Shown: positions 50,393 through 57,951 of the stretch, piece by piece
How positions within the stretch are numbered: the stretch's first letter is position 1
Layout: each line of letters begins with the position of its first letter
From: Bradyrhizobium sp. 149
Lineage (GTDB): Bacteria; Pseudomonadota; Alphaproteobacteria; Rhizobiales; Xanthobacteraceae
Direction of reading: 5' to 3'
Length of the DNA stretch: 64,000 nt
NCBI RefSeq assembly: GCF_023073915.1
Contig: NZ_JADPKK010000022.1
Span: forward strand, 1,116,001 to 1,180,000
Position numbers and translations under genes: made by a program
Notes under the pieces: generated by a model
Databases searched by the model: none
Told to the model about the DNA's origin: nothing
What the model saw: only the letters and a program-made list of their open reading frames with translations

Positions 50393-51013
50393 TCAACGGC
50401 TAGCGGGCGCGACGTCCCGCAGCGGCGACGTCACGGCCCGTCCTGCCGAGGCGTCGAGCACGCCCGGCCGGTCCCAATCACCCTCGGGACGGATGATCAC
50501 GTAAGGATCGCTGTCCAGCGTGATGGCATCCGGGCCGGGTTCGATCTCCAGCAGCATTTCCGTGTAGGAAAAATCGGAAAACGTGATCTTGCGGTTGTGG
50601 CCGAGCGGCTTGGCGCCGAAATGGGCCCAGAAATCGACCAGCCGGTCCTGCGCCTGGCCGTAGATCTTGCGAAAGCCCTTGCGCTTCACATAGTCGACGC
50701 TCGCCTGTACTAGCTTGAACGAGACGCGCGAGCGCCGATATTGGTGCCGCACCGCGAGCCGTTCGACCTTGGCGAAATCGCCGAAGAACCGCACCCGCAG
50801 ACAGCCCGCAGGCTCGTTGCCGACGTAGCCTATGAAATGCGCGGCGACCATGTCGTTGCCGTCGAACTCCTCCTCGAACGGACAATCCTGCTCGGCAAGA
50901 TACACTGCGGAGCGAATGGCGGTGACCAGCATGAGATCGCTGAGATCGCGCGCGAGGCGAATGGTGATGGAGCGGGAGTCGGGCTTCGCGAGAGGAATCC
51001 TAGTACCGTGCAT
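50393..51013 (-). CDS. GNAT family acyltransferase (ElaA/autoinducer-synthase-like N-terminus)
   Basis: A 206-residue GNAT protein. AIRSAVYLAEQDCPFEEEFDGNDMVA (about 33-58) is like the RxxVF..EQ..P...FDGxD start of ElaA and distantly of LuxI-type synthases; AKVERLAVRHQYRRSRVSFKLVQA (about 86-109) is acetyl-CoA motif A, in variant form. The C-terminal 60 residues are an extra, Pro/Gly-rich extension. ATG at 51011-51013 is used, with AAGGAG 8 bases upstream; its coding sequence overlaps the upstream GNAT by 14 bases, a sign of translational coupling. Substrate unknown. Confidence 0.78.
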   Translation of the reverse strand: MHGTRIPLAKPDSRSITIRLARDLSDLMLVTAIRSAVYLAEQDCPFEEEFDGNDMVAAHFIGYVGNEPAGCLRVRFFGDFAKVERLAVRHQYRRSRVSFKLVQASVDYVKRKGFRKIYGQAQDRLVDFWAHFGAKPLGHNRKITFSDFSYTEMLLEIEPGPDAITLDSDPYVIIRPEGDWDRPGVLDASAGRAVTSPLRDVAPASR

Positions 51014-51617
51014 CTGCAAAACTCCTTGCTTGGATGATCGCGCCCGGCATGCGCATCGGCTGCCGATGCCACGGCCGCTCGTAGCACCAGAGGTCGGGTT
51101 GGAAGCTCGGAACAGGCTCGAAGCCGGTCGCCCTCATGATGTCGCGTCCGGCCACGGTTGACGGCTGCGCATAGCAATCCGCGTTGCGAAACCTTAGCTG
51201 TCGCAGATGAGCCGCGGCCTTGCCGAGACCGGCGACACCGCGCCCTGTCGCCGCGATCGCCCAGATGTAGATGGCAGCAACGTCCTCGTTCGCAGAGGCG
51301 AGATGGCGCGTCTCCGGCGCGGTGAGGCAGATCTCGTCCAGCAGCAGCGCATCGTGCCCGCGGTCGTTGAGAAACAGGAAGGCCATGCCGCCGACGAGGT
51401 TGCCCTTCCGGCTGAAAGTCAGGATGCTCTCGGGATCGAAGGTGAAGTACTTTGCAAGCTCGGCCGTCCCGATCCGAACGCCCGGCACGAGCCGGTGCGC
51501 CATCTGCGAAAGCGCGGCGAGTTCGGAAAATCGGGCACAACGGACATCGATATCCGGACTGAGCGGCAGCGCGTCAAAATCATGCCTTGCGGCAAACGAG
51601 CCCCTTTCCATACCCAT
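51000..51617 (-). CDS. GNAT-like N-acetyltransferase, first gene of the operon
   Basis: A 205-residue protein with a diverged GNAT pattern: IDVRCARFSELAALSQMAHRLVPGVRIG at the start, a central FSRKGNLVGGMAFLFLNDRGHDALLLDEICLTAPE, then IYIWAIAATGRGVAGLGKAAAHLRQL in place of motif A and a GFEPVPSFQPDLWCYERPW C-terminal strand. It begins with GAGGGG and ATG at 51615-51617 and is followed by the second GNAT with overlap. The operon is divergent from the LysR gene at 51689, across 71 bp that contain a dyad. Function unknown. Confidence 0.7.
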   Translation of the reverse strand: MGMERGSFAARHDFDALPLSPDIDVRCARFSELAALSQMAHRLVPGVRIGTAELAKYFTFDPESILTFSRKGNLVGGMAFLFLNDRGHDALLLDEICLTAPETRHLASANEDVAAIYIWAIAATGRGVAGLGKAAAHLRQLRFRNADCYAQPSTVAGRDIMRATGFEPVPSFQPDLWCYERPWHRQPMRMPGAIIQARSFADARY

Positions 51618-51649
51618 GTCACCCCTCTATCGTTTGCGGCTTTCGTGCC

Positions 51650-51673
51650 CCGCTATGACCTAGAGCTTAGCGG
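51650..51673. promoter_or_regulatory. Candidate LysR dyad between the GNAT operon and its LysR gene
   Basis: Inverted repeat CCGCTA (51650-51655) and TAGCGG (51668-51673) with a 12-base spacer, centred in the 71-bp divergent intergenic region. This is where a LysR-type regulator would bind both promoters. Confidence 0.5.
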
Positions 51674-51688
51674 CTGGGGATCAGTCGT

Positions 51689-52729
51689 ATGCAGCAGTTA
51701 TTGCACCGGGGTGCTGCGATGATGCAGCACGGTGAAGAAGCCCTGGATGCGTCCTGGGACGATTTGAAACTGTTTTTAGCTTGCGCAAAATATAAAAGCT
51801 TCCGCAACGCCGCCGAGGAGCTAGGGCTCACCTCCACCACCCTGATGCGCAGGATCGACCGACTCGAAGAGAGCATCGACTGCAAGCTGTTCCTCCGCGA
51901 CCAGAGCGGGCTCACGCTCAGCGACGAAGGCAGCGCGATGATCGCCGACGTCGCGCACATGGAGCGTCATGCTTTCAACGTTTTCCGGCGTGCCTCGCGG
52001 TCGTCGAACGACATGTCAGGCACCGTGCGCGTCGCGGTGACGGAAGGCCCCGGCAATTTCTGGATCCTGCCGCGACTGATCGACTTCCAGAAGACCTATC
52101 GCAAGATCACCGTCGACCTGCGCTGCGCGATGGAGCAAGCTGACGTCGCGCGCCTCGAATCCGATATCGCGATCCAGCTGGAGCCACCGACCAATCCCGA
52201 TCTGATCGTCGCCAAGCTCGGCCGTCTGCACATCTATCCGTTCGTCTCGAAGGAGTACGAGAACCTCTACGGCGTGCCGGCTAGCCTGGCCGAGCTGAGG
52301 AACCACCGCATTATCAAGCAGAGCGCGCCGCAGGTCGACGACGGCGCTTATGCCCGTGTGCTCGGGCTGAAGTCCCTCGAGGGCATCGTCGGAATCAAGA
52401 CCAACTCATCGGTCGGCGTGCTCTATGCAGTGGAGCGCGGCGCCGGCATCGGGTTCCTGCCGACGGTCTCGATCGCGCTCGGCGCTCCGCTCGTTGCCGT
52501 CGATCTCGGCGTCAGTCACCACGCCGATCTCTGGCTCACCTATCACAAGGAGTTCCGCGCCTCCGAGCGCCACAAGATCGTGGTCGATTGGCTGAAGAAA
52601 ATCTTCGATCCCAAGGCCTATCCCTGTTTCCGCGAAGAGTTCATCCACCCGAACGCACTGGTGCCGATGATGACGGCCGCGCGCGAGGGCTTTGGATTGA
52701 CGGGATATATCGCGGCAATGCCGACCTGA
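51689..52729 (+). CDS. LysR family transcriptional regulator, divergent from the GNAT operon
   Basis: A 346-residue LysR-type protein, longer than usual because of extra residues at both ends. The DNA-binding region is LKLFLACAKYKSFRNAAEELGLTSTTLMRRIDRLEESIDCKLF (only shown here in part by its LTSTTLMRRID core), followed by an effector domain starting GTVRVAVTEGPGN. Compared with typical members, the DNA-binding motif TLMRRI replaces the usual ALS/VSRQI. Start candidates are 51689 and the tandem ATGs at 51719/51722; both have GGGG-type sites upstream. The probable target is the operon at 49603-51617. Confidence 0.88.
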   Translation: MQQLLHRGAAMMQHGEEALDASWDDLKLFLACAKYKSFRNAAEELGLTSTTLMRRIDRLEESIDCKLFLRDQSGLTLSDEGSAMIADVAHMERHAFNVFRRASRSSNDMSGTVRVAVTEGPGNFWILPRLIDFQKTYRKITVDLRCAMEQADVARLESDIAIQLEPPTNPDLIVAKLGRLHIYPFVSKEYENLYGVPASLAELRNHRIIKQSAPQVDDGAYARVLGLKSLEGIVGIKTNSSVGVLYAVERGAGIGFLPTVSIALGAPLVAVDLGVSHHADLWLTYHKEFRASERHKIVVDWLKKIFDPKAYPCFREEFIHPNALVPMMTAAREGFGLTGYIAAMPT

Positions 52730-52736
52730 AGCTTGG

Positions 52737-52782
52737 GCATGACCTTTTTCGGAGAACCGCTTCGCACTTTTCCGGATCATGC
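52737..52782. repeat. GCATGA...TCATGC palindromic intergenic element
   Basis: An imperfect palindrome bounded by GCATGA (52737-52742) and TCATGC (52777-52782), with GAACCG/CTTCGCACTTTTCCGG inside. This is a common dispersed element in rhizobial genomes (from memory). It lies between the convergent LysR and autotransporter genes. Confidence 0.65.
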
Positions 52783-52809
52783 TCTGGGCGGACGCGGGCA
52801 GGCTTCGCC

Positions 52810-53967
52810 TCACCACCGATATTCAAAGCCGACCGTCCCCTGGTGCGATGTCAGCTCGTTGCGGAACTTGCCGTCGTAATTGACGTAGAGCCGCGCGGTG
52901 TTGGTCAGGCTGAGGGAGGCCGAGGCGCCGGCATCCATGCCGTAGCGGCTCTCGCCGATGCCGGGCACGACGATGCTCTGGGTGCCGAGGCTGACCTGCA
53001 CGGATCCCAGGTTCTGATAGAAATTGTCGACGAACTTGCCGTAGGCGGACAGGTCCAGGATCTTCTGGTCGAAGATGAAGTAGCGCCCGATCTCGGCCCC
53101 GATCATGACGCGCGCACGTGAGAGCGCCGTTGCGCCGACATTGAGGGGATCGAGGCCGCCGGTCTCCTGGAACGCGACGCTGGTGGCGCGAACATATTCC
53201 AGCGCGCCCTTGGGCACGATGCGCATCTGGTCCTTGGTCCAGTAATAGTTGATCTCGGTCAGCGCGCCGTCGATCGCGGCGCGATAGCCCGCGGTCGCAA
53301 GGCCCAAGCCGGTATCCCGGCTGGAACCGACCTTGCCGAAACCGTGCACCACCGCGAAAGCCCAGGTCCACGGGCCCTTGTCGACGGAGCCGTTGAAGCC
53401 GAGTTGCGTCAGGTCCAGGGTTGCGGATTGCAGCGCGAGCGGCACGTCGATGTCGGTGTGGCTTTGGTCGACGGAGAAGCCGATATTGACGCCGGGTGCG
53501 AGCCGAGCGCCAAAGCCTGCGACACCGCCAAACGTCTTGCGCTTGTCGCCGACAAAGTCGCCCTGCGCATCGGTCCGGACCGAGATGCCGTAGCCCTCGA
53601 ACCAGGTGCGGTAGCGCGGATCTTCCGTACCGGCTGACGCGCCGCCGCCGCCGGGATTGGTCCGGAACGCCCGGTTGACGCCGCCAGATGCCTGGGCGCC
53701 GAGCCGCTCCAGGAAATTCGAGCCGAGATTGAGCGCGCTATTGCCGGCCGACTGGTCGTAATTGGTCGAACTTGGCATTGGAATCGGCGTCGGTGATGGC
53801 GTAGGTGTCGGGGACGGAGCAGGTGTCGGGCTCTGCGCGAAGCCGGGCGCCGCGGAAGACATCATCACGACGAGCGCAAACGCCATCGCGATCGCCGTTT
53901 TGATCCGGAGGAGGCCGGCCAGCCTGAACGTCTGCCGTGTCCTTGAGGGCTGCGAGGTGCAGCACAT
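52810..53967 (-). CDS. Autotransporter-type outer membrane beta-barrel protein
   Basis: A 385-residue outer membrane protein. After a signal region (hydrophobic about 25-43, ending GFAQ) comes a short Pro/Thr/Ser-rich spacer (SPTPAPSPTPTPSPTPIP, about 46-63), then about 280 residues of alternating amphipathic strands typical of the autotransporter barrel (FEGYGISVRTDAQGDF, VAGFGARLAPGVNIGFSVD, LSAYGKFVDNFYQNLG, LYVNYDGKFRNE). It ends VGFEYRW, the aromatic C-terminus used by the BAM machinery. There is almost no passenger domain. Start taken at 53965-53967. Substrate or role unknown. Confidence 0.8.
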   Translation of the reverse strand: MCCTSQPSRTRQTFRLAGLLRIKTAIAMAFALVVMMSSAAPGFAQSPTPAPSPTPTPSPTPIPMPSSTNYDQSAGNSALNLGSNFLERLGAQASGGVNRAFRTNPGGGGASAGTEDPRYRTWFEGYGISVRTDAQGDFVGDKRKTFGGVAGFGARLAPGVNIGFSVDQSHTDIDVPLALQSATLDLTQLGFNGSVDKGPWTWAFAVVHGFGKVGSSRDTGLGLATAGYRAAIDGALTEINYYWTKDQMRIVPKGALEYVRATSVAFQETGGLDPLNVGATALSRARVMIGAEIGRYFIFDQKILDLSAYGKFVDNFYQNLGSVQVSLGTQSIVVPGIGESRYGMDAGASASLSLTNTARLYVNYDGKFRNELTSHQGTVGFEYRW

Positions 53968-54344
53968 GACGACCAATCCTAAAGTAAAGTGGTGGCGCGC
54001 AAAAATGCAACACGGCCTGCGGCGCATGCGAGATTTGTGCTGAACTGCCACGATGGGTCAACCGGTCGGCACCTGATCACCGCGGCGTTTGCACCCAATT
54101 GTGGTTCCCCGGCAACAGGTCGCAAATTGCATGTCGACGCGGCCGGCCCGATCTTGAAATCCGCGCGCGGCTTGCTAACGCGCGATTTTCATGTTGCAAT
54201 ATCGGACACAATCGGAATTGGCCGCTCGACTGTGCGTTTCGCGACATTGACACTCAAGATCGAACAGACTTCCGGAAGCCCGTTTGTGGCGTGGCACGCG
54301 AAAAGCGGCCGCGTCTTTTTTGTATCCAGCGGAGGAGACTGAGG
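53968..54344. other. Divergent promoter region and cold-shock leader
   Basis: About 380 bp between the barrel protein and the cold-shock gene. No gene was found. TTGACA at 54247-54252 could be a -35 element for the cold-shock gene but no clear -10 follows. A long untranslated leader is usual for cspA-type genes; a perfect GAGGAGACTGAGG ribosome region ends the interval. Confidence 0.4.
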
Positions 54345-54551
54345 ATGCCGCAAAAGGGCACCGTCAAATGGTTCAACCCGACCAAGGGTTACGGGTTCAT
54401 CAAGCCGAACGGCAGCGACAAGGACGTGTTCGTCCATATTTCCGCCGTCGAGCGTGCCGGACTCTCGACCCTCAATGAAAATCAGGTGGTTGAATACGAC
54501 CTCGTGGAGAACCGCGGCAAAGCATCCGCGGAGAACCTCAAGGTTTCCTGA
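54345..54551 (+). CDS. Cold-shock-domain protein (CspA family)
   Basis: A 68-residue single-stranded nucleic-acid-binding protein acting as an RNA chaperone. Both RNA-binding motifs are intact: RNP1 KGYGFIKP (about 14-21) and RNP2 DVFVHISA (about 27-34), in a TVKWFNPTKGYGF context. Length is standard. GGAGGAG and GAGG lie before the ATG. A strong terminator follows at 54588. Several csp paralogues are usual in this order, so the specific gene symbol is not given. Confidence 0.95.
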   Translation: MPQKGTVKWFNPTKGYGFIKPNGSDKDVFVHISAVERAGLSTLNENQVVEYDLVENRGKASAENLKVS

Positions 54552-54587
54552 TTTCTCTCGCCGTCCGCGCAAGAGATCATGACGTTG

Positions 54588-54611
54588 CCCCCGGCTCTGC
54601 CGGGGGTTTTT
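54588..54611 (+). terminator. Rho-independent terminator of the cold-shock gene
   Basis: CCCCCGGC (54588-54595), three-base loop, GCCGGGGG (54599-54606), then TTTTT. Confidence 0.9.
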
Positions 54612-54648
54612 GTTTGGGATGAGTAGTATTTCGCAGTGTGACGGCGCT

Positions 54649-55302
54649 TCACCGCACCAACGGCGCAACCAGAAAATTCTCCGATGGCCCGCTGCCCGCG
54701 GTCTTGCAGACATCGCCCTCGATCCGGACCTTGCCGGTCGCGAGCAGGCTCAGGGCTGCGGGATAGATGCGGTGCTCGACTTCGAGGATACGCTCCGACA
54801 GCGTCGCCCCGGTATCGTGATCGCTCACGGGCACCGCACCCTGCATCACGATTGGGCCGGCATCGGTCTCGGGGATGACGAAGTGCACCGTCGCACCAGA
54901 CAGCTTGACGCCGGCGCGCAAGGCCTGGCCATGCGGGTCCAAGCCTGGGAACGACGGCAGCAGCGAGGGATGGATGTTGAGCATCCGCCCGTACCAGGCT
55001 TTTGTGAATTCAGCCGTGAACAGCCGCATGAAACCGCCGAGACAGATCAGCTCGATGCCGTGCTGATCGAGCGCTGCTTGCAGCACCTTCTCGAAGCCGG
55101 CGCGGTCCTTGCCGAACGGCTTGCTTTCGATCACCAGCGTGTTCACGCCGCTCGCTTTGGCCCGTTCGAGCCCGAGCGCGTCGGCCTTGTTCGAGATGAC
55201 GAGCGAAATCTCCGCCGGGAAATCCGCAGCAGCAGCGGCCCTGATCAGCGCGGACATGTTGGAGCCGCGGCCGGAGATCAGGATGGCGACGCGGCGTTTC
55301 AT
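54649..55302 (-). CDS. purN: Phosphoribosylglycinamide formyltransferase
   Basis: Third step of purine synthesis: transfers a formyl group from 10-formyl-tetrahydrofolate to GAR. The 217-residue protein has the N-terminal VAILISGRGSNMSAL phosphate loop, the catalytic block MLNIHPSLLPSFPGLDPHGQAL with Asn-His, and GATVHFVIPETDAGPIVMQ with the catalytic Asp. Its ATG overlaps the purM TGA by one base, so the genes are translationally coupled; this purM-purN order is typical of alphaproteobacteria. Confidence 0.97.
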   Translation of the reverse strand: MKRRVAILISGRGSNMSALIRAAAAADFPAEISLVISNKADALGLERAKASGVNTLVIESKPFGKDRAGFEKVLQAALDQHGIELICLGGFMRLFTAEFTKAWYGRMLNIHPSLLPSFPGLDPHGQALRAGVKLSGATVHFVIPETDAGPIVMQGAVPVSDHDTGATLSERILEVEHRIYPAALSLLATGKVRIEGDVCKTAGSGPSENFLVAPLVR

Positions 55303-56375
55303 CACAGCGCCAGGTCGAGGTGGCCATTATAGACGACGCGATGCTCGCCTTCGGCCGCGATCACGGTGCCGAGCTGCGCGACGGTCTCGCCGGCTTCGGT
55401 GAGGACCCGCACGACCTCGTCGACCTTGTCCGGTTCGACGATCGCGATCATGCCGATGCCGCAGTTGAAGGTGCGCAGCATTTCGAGCTCGGCGATGCCG
55501 GCTTGGGCTGCCAGCCATTTGAACACCGGCAGCACCGGCAGGCGCGGCAGGTCGATACCGACGCCGAGATGCGGCGGCAGCACGCGCGGAATGTTGTCGG
55601 TGAAGCCGCCGCCGGTGATGTGGGCAAGCCCCTTCACCGCGTCGGTCTCGCGGATCGCGCGCAGGCAGGATTTGACATAGAGCCGCGTCGGCGTCAGCAG
55701 CGCGCCGCCGAGCGTCATGACAGGCGCAAACGGCGCCTGCGCCCCGAAGCCGAGGCCGGATTGTTCCACGATCTTCCGCACCAGCGAGAAACCGTTGGAG
55801 TGCACGCCCGACGAGGCGAGCCCGATCACGGCATCGCCGGCGGCGATATCCTTGCGCGGCAAGAGCGTGCCCCGCTCCGCGGCGCCGACGGCAAAGCCGC
55901 CGAGGTCGTAGTCGCCGTCCTTGTAGAGGCCGGGCATCTCGGCCGTCTCGCCGCCGATCAGGGCGCAGCCGGATTCGCGGCAGCCTTCGGCGACACCGGC
56001 GACGATCGATGCGGTCGCCTCCGGGTCGAGCTTGCCGCAGGCAAAATAGTCCAGGAAGAACAGCGGCTCGGCGCCCTGCACCACGAGGTCGTTGACACTC
56101 ATGGCGACGAGGTCGATGCCGATCCCGCCATGCAGGCCGGTCTCGATCGCGATCTTGACCTTGGTGCCAACGCCGTCGGTCGCGGCCACCAGGATGGGAT
56201 CCTTGAAACCGGCCGCCTTGAGGTCGAACAGGCCGCCGAATCCGCCGATTTCGGCGTCGGCGCCGGCCCGCGCGGTTGCGCGCACCATTGGCTTGATCAG
56301 GTCGACCAGGCGGTTGCCCGCGTCGATATCGACGCCTGAATCGGCGTAAGTGAGGCCGTTTTTGCGGTCGGTCAT
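55302..56375 (-). CDS. purM: Phosphoribosylformylglycinamidine cyclo-ligase (AIR synthetase)
   Basis: Closes the imidazole ring of AIR in purine synthesis, using ATP. The 357-residue product has GLTYADSGVDIDAGNRLVD at the start, ILVAATDGVGTKVKIA, the GxGG-type FACGKLDPEA and ALIGGETAEMPGLYKDGDYDLGG blocks, and HITGGGFTDNIPRVLPP. Start MTDRKNGLTYADSG at 56373-56375 is preferred over an upstream frame. Co-transcribed with purN; divergent from the pgsA-like gene. Confidence 0.97.
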   Translation of the reverse strand: MTDRKNGLTYADSGVDIDAGNRLVDLIKPMVRATARAGADAEIGGFGGLFDLKAAGFKDPILVAATDGVGTKVKIAIETGLHGGIGIDLVAMSVNDLVVQGAEPLFFLDYFACGKLDPEATASIVAGVAEGCRESGCALIGGETAEMPGLYKDGDYDLGGFAVGAAERGTLLPRKDIAAGDAVIGLASSGVHSNGFSLVRKIVEQSGLGFGAQAPFAPVMTLGGALLTPTRLYVKSCLRAIRETDAVKGLAHITGGGFTDNIPRVLPPHLGVGIDLPRLPVLPVFKWLAAQAGIAELEMLRTFNCGIGMIAIVEPDKVDEVVRVLTEAGETVAQLGTVIAAEGEHRVVYNGHLDLAL

Positions 56376-56530
56376 GCCCGATTTCCAGTGGGTTTGGGGC
56401 TGGTTACGTCGAATTCCGGGGACGCGCAATGGCTCGCATGGCGCGTCTCCGTATACTATGTAGAGATATCAACCGGTTCAGCCTCCAAAGGGCCGAATTC
56501 GAGGTCAGGCCGGGTGCCGGGAAGCGCCGT

Positions 56531-57073
56531 GTGAGTATACCGAACATCATTACTTTGGGCCGCATCATGCTGGTCCCGATCATCGTCTGGGCCATCGTGT
56601 CGAGCCAAATGGAGGTGGCGTTTGCCGTCTTCCTGATCGCGGGTATCAGCGACGCGGTCGACGGCTTCCTTGCCAAGCGCTTCAATATGACGAGCGAGCT
56701 TGGCGCCCTGCTCGACCCGCTCGCCGACAAGGCGCTGCTGGTCTCGATCTACATGGCCCTGGGCATCTGGGGTGCGATTCCGCGCTGGATCGTCATCCTG
56801 GTGGTCTCGCGCGACATCATGATCGTCGCCGCCGTGATGGTTTCGTGGCTGTTCGATCGCCCTGTCGAGATGAAGCCCTCGAGAGTATCCAAGCTCAACA
56901 CTGTGGCTCAGGTGGCATTCGCGGCGCTGGTGCTGGCCGCCCTCGCCTTCGGCTTCAAAGCCGGTCCTTATGATATAATCCTGATGGGGCTCGTCACGAT
57001 CTTCACGCTCTCCTCCGTATCGCTCTATCTCGTCGAGTGGTTGCGGCACATGAGCACCATCGAGGCCAAATGA
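56531..57073 (+). CDS. CDP-alcohol phosphatidyltransferase (PgsA-like)
   Basis: A 180-residue integral membrane enzyme of phospholipid synthesis. The CDP-alcohol signature D-x2-D-G-x2-A-[KR]-x8-G-x3-D-x3-D is complete: SDAVDGFLAKRFNMTSELGALLDPLADK is the only such block (about 40-67; given here only to mark position by its DG, AK and DPLAD elements). Four to five transmembrane helices are predicted. It probably forms phosphatidylglycerol phosphate, but a cardiolipin-synthase role is possible. The start is taken as GTG 56531 (VSIPNIITLGR), the family N-terminus; an ATG at 56429 would add 34 atypical residues. It overlaps hdaA by four bases (ATGA). Confidence 0.88.
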   Translation: MSIPNIITLGRIMLVPIIVWAIVSSQMEVAFAVFLIAGISDAVDGFLAKRFNMTSELGALLDPLADKALLVSIYMALGIWGAIPRWIVILVVSRDIMIVAAVMVSWLFDRPVEMKPSRVSKLNTVAQVAFAALVLAALAFGFKAGPYDIILMGLVTIFTLSSVSLYLVEWLRHMSTIEAK

Positions 57074-57843
57074 GTCGGGATGCGGCCCCGCAAAAGGCCA
57101 ACTCCCGCTCGATCGGTCGCATCTCTTCAAACGAAGCCGGCACGCCGGCACGGAGCAAAGCAAGCGTGCCAGGCCGCGTTCATCCCCGACAATTGGCGTT
57201 TTCGCTTCCGCATGCGGAGAGCCTGAGCCGGGACAATTTCCTCGAAGGCCCCGCCAACACCGCTGGTCTTGCCCTCATCGACGCTTGGCCGGAATGGCCG
57301 AACCGGATCATGTGGCTGGCCGGTCCGGAAGGAAGCGGCAAGAGCCATCTCGCCGCGATCTGGGCCGAGGCTTCAGGCGCCCGCTCGACCACGGCCAATG
57401 GGCTGACCGCCGAAGCCGTCCCGGGTGCGCTCGCCACCGGCGCCCTGGTGGTCGAGGATCCCAACGCCAGGGAATTCGACGAGCGCGCCTTGTTCCATCT
57501 GATGAACCTGGCCCGGGAGGACGGCGCCTACGTCCTCTTCACCGGGCGCGAGGTGCCCGCATCTCTCGATATCGAGCTTGCCGACCTGCGCTCGCGGCTC
57601 CGCGCCGTGCCGGTCATCTCGCTGCTGCCGCCCGACGACCAGCTCTTCCGCGGCCTGATCGTCAAATTCTGCGCCGACCGCCAACTTGCCGTGGACGAGA
57701 GCGTGGTCAGCTACCTCGCCACCCGCCTGGAGCGGTCCCCGGCCGCCGCCCGGCAGGCCGTGGACCTGCTCGACAGCGAGGCCTTGCGCCTCGGTCGCCC
57801 CGTCACCCGGGCGCTGGCCGCCGAGCTGCTTCGGGATGTCTGA
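57070..57843 (+). CDS. hdaA: HdaA, DnaA-related regulator of replication
   Basis: A 257-residue AAA+ protein homologous to the ATPase domain of DnaA and to E. coli Hda. With the beta clamp it stimulates ATP hydrolysis by DnaA and so prevents over-initiation. It begins PRQLAFSLPHAESLSRDNF (about 48-66; RQLAFSLP contains a clamp-binding QLxLF-like motif), has Walker A GPEGSGKSH (about 94-102) and the sensor region YVLFTGREVP. ATG 57070 overlaps the stop of the pgsA-like gene; GTG 57166 with GGAG upstream would give a 225-residue protein closer to usual length. Lies upstream of ppk1. Confidence 0.9.
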   Translation: MSRDAAPQKANSRSIGRISSNEAGTPARSKASVPGRVHPRQLAFSLPHAESLSRDNFLEGPANTAGLALIDAWPEWPNRIMWLAGPEGSGKSHLAAIWAEASGARSTTANGLTAEAVPGALATGALVVEDPNAREFDERALFHLMNLAREDGAYVLFTGREVPASLDIELADLRSRLRAVPVISLLPPDDQLFRGLIVKFCADRQLAVDESVVSYLATRLERSPAAARQAVDLLDSEALRLGRPVTRALAAELLRDV

Positions 57844-57880
57844 CCAAGGCGGCTTGACGCGGCCGGGGGGCGGAACATCA

Positions 57881-57898
57881 ATGTCATCGAAACGTCAT
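57881..57898 (+). promoter_or_regulatory. Pho-box-like direct repeat upstream of ppk1
   Basis: ATGTCAT (57881-57887), four bases CGAA, ACGTCAT (57892-57898): two 7-mers with the exact 11-bp period of a PhoB box (consensus CTGTCAT-N4-CTGTCAT). It lies 54 bases before the chosen ppk1 start. It suggests that ppk1 is induced by phosphate limitation through PhoB. Confidence 0.7.
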
Positions 57899-57951
57899 CG
57901 CTCTAACACATGCTCCCGCGGGTTTTGCGCGTAAGTCGCAAATTGAACTGG

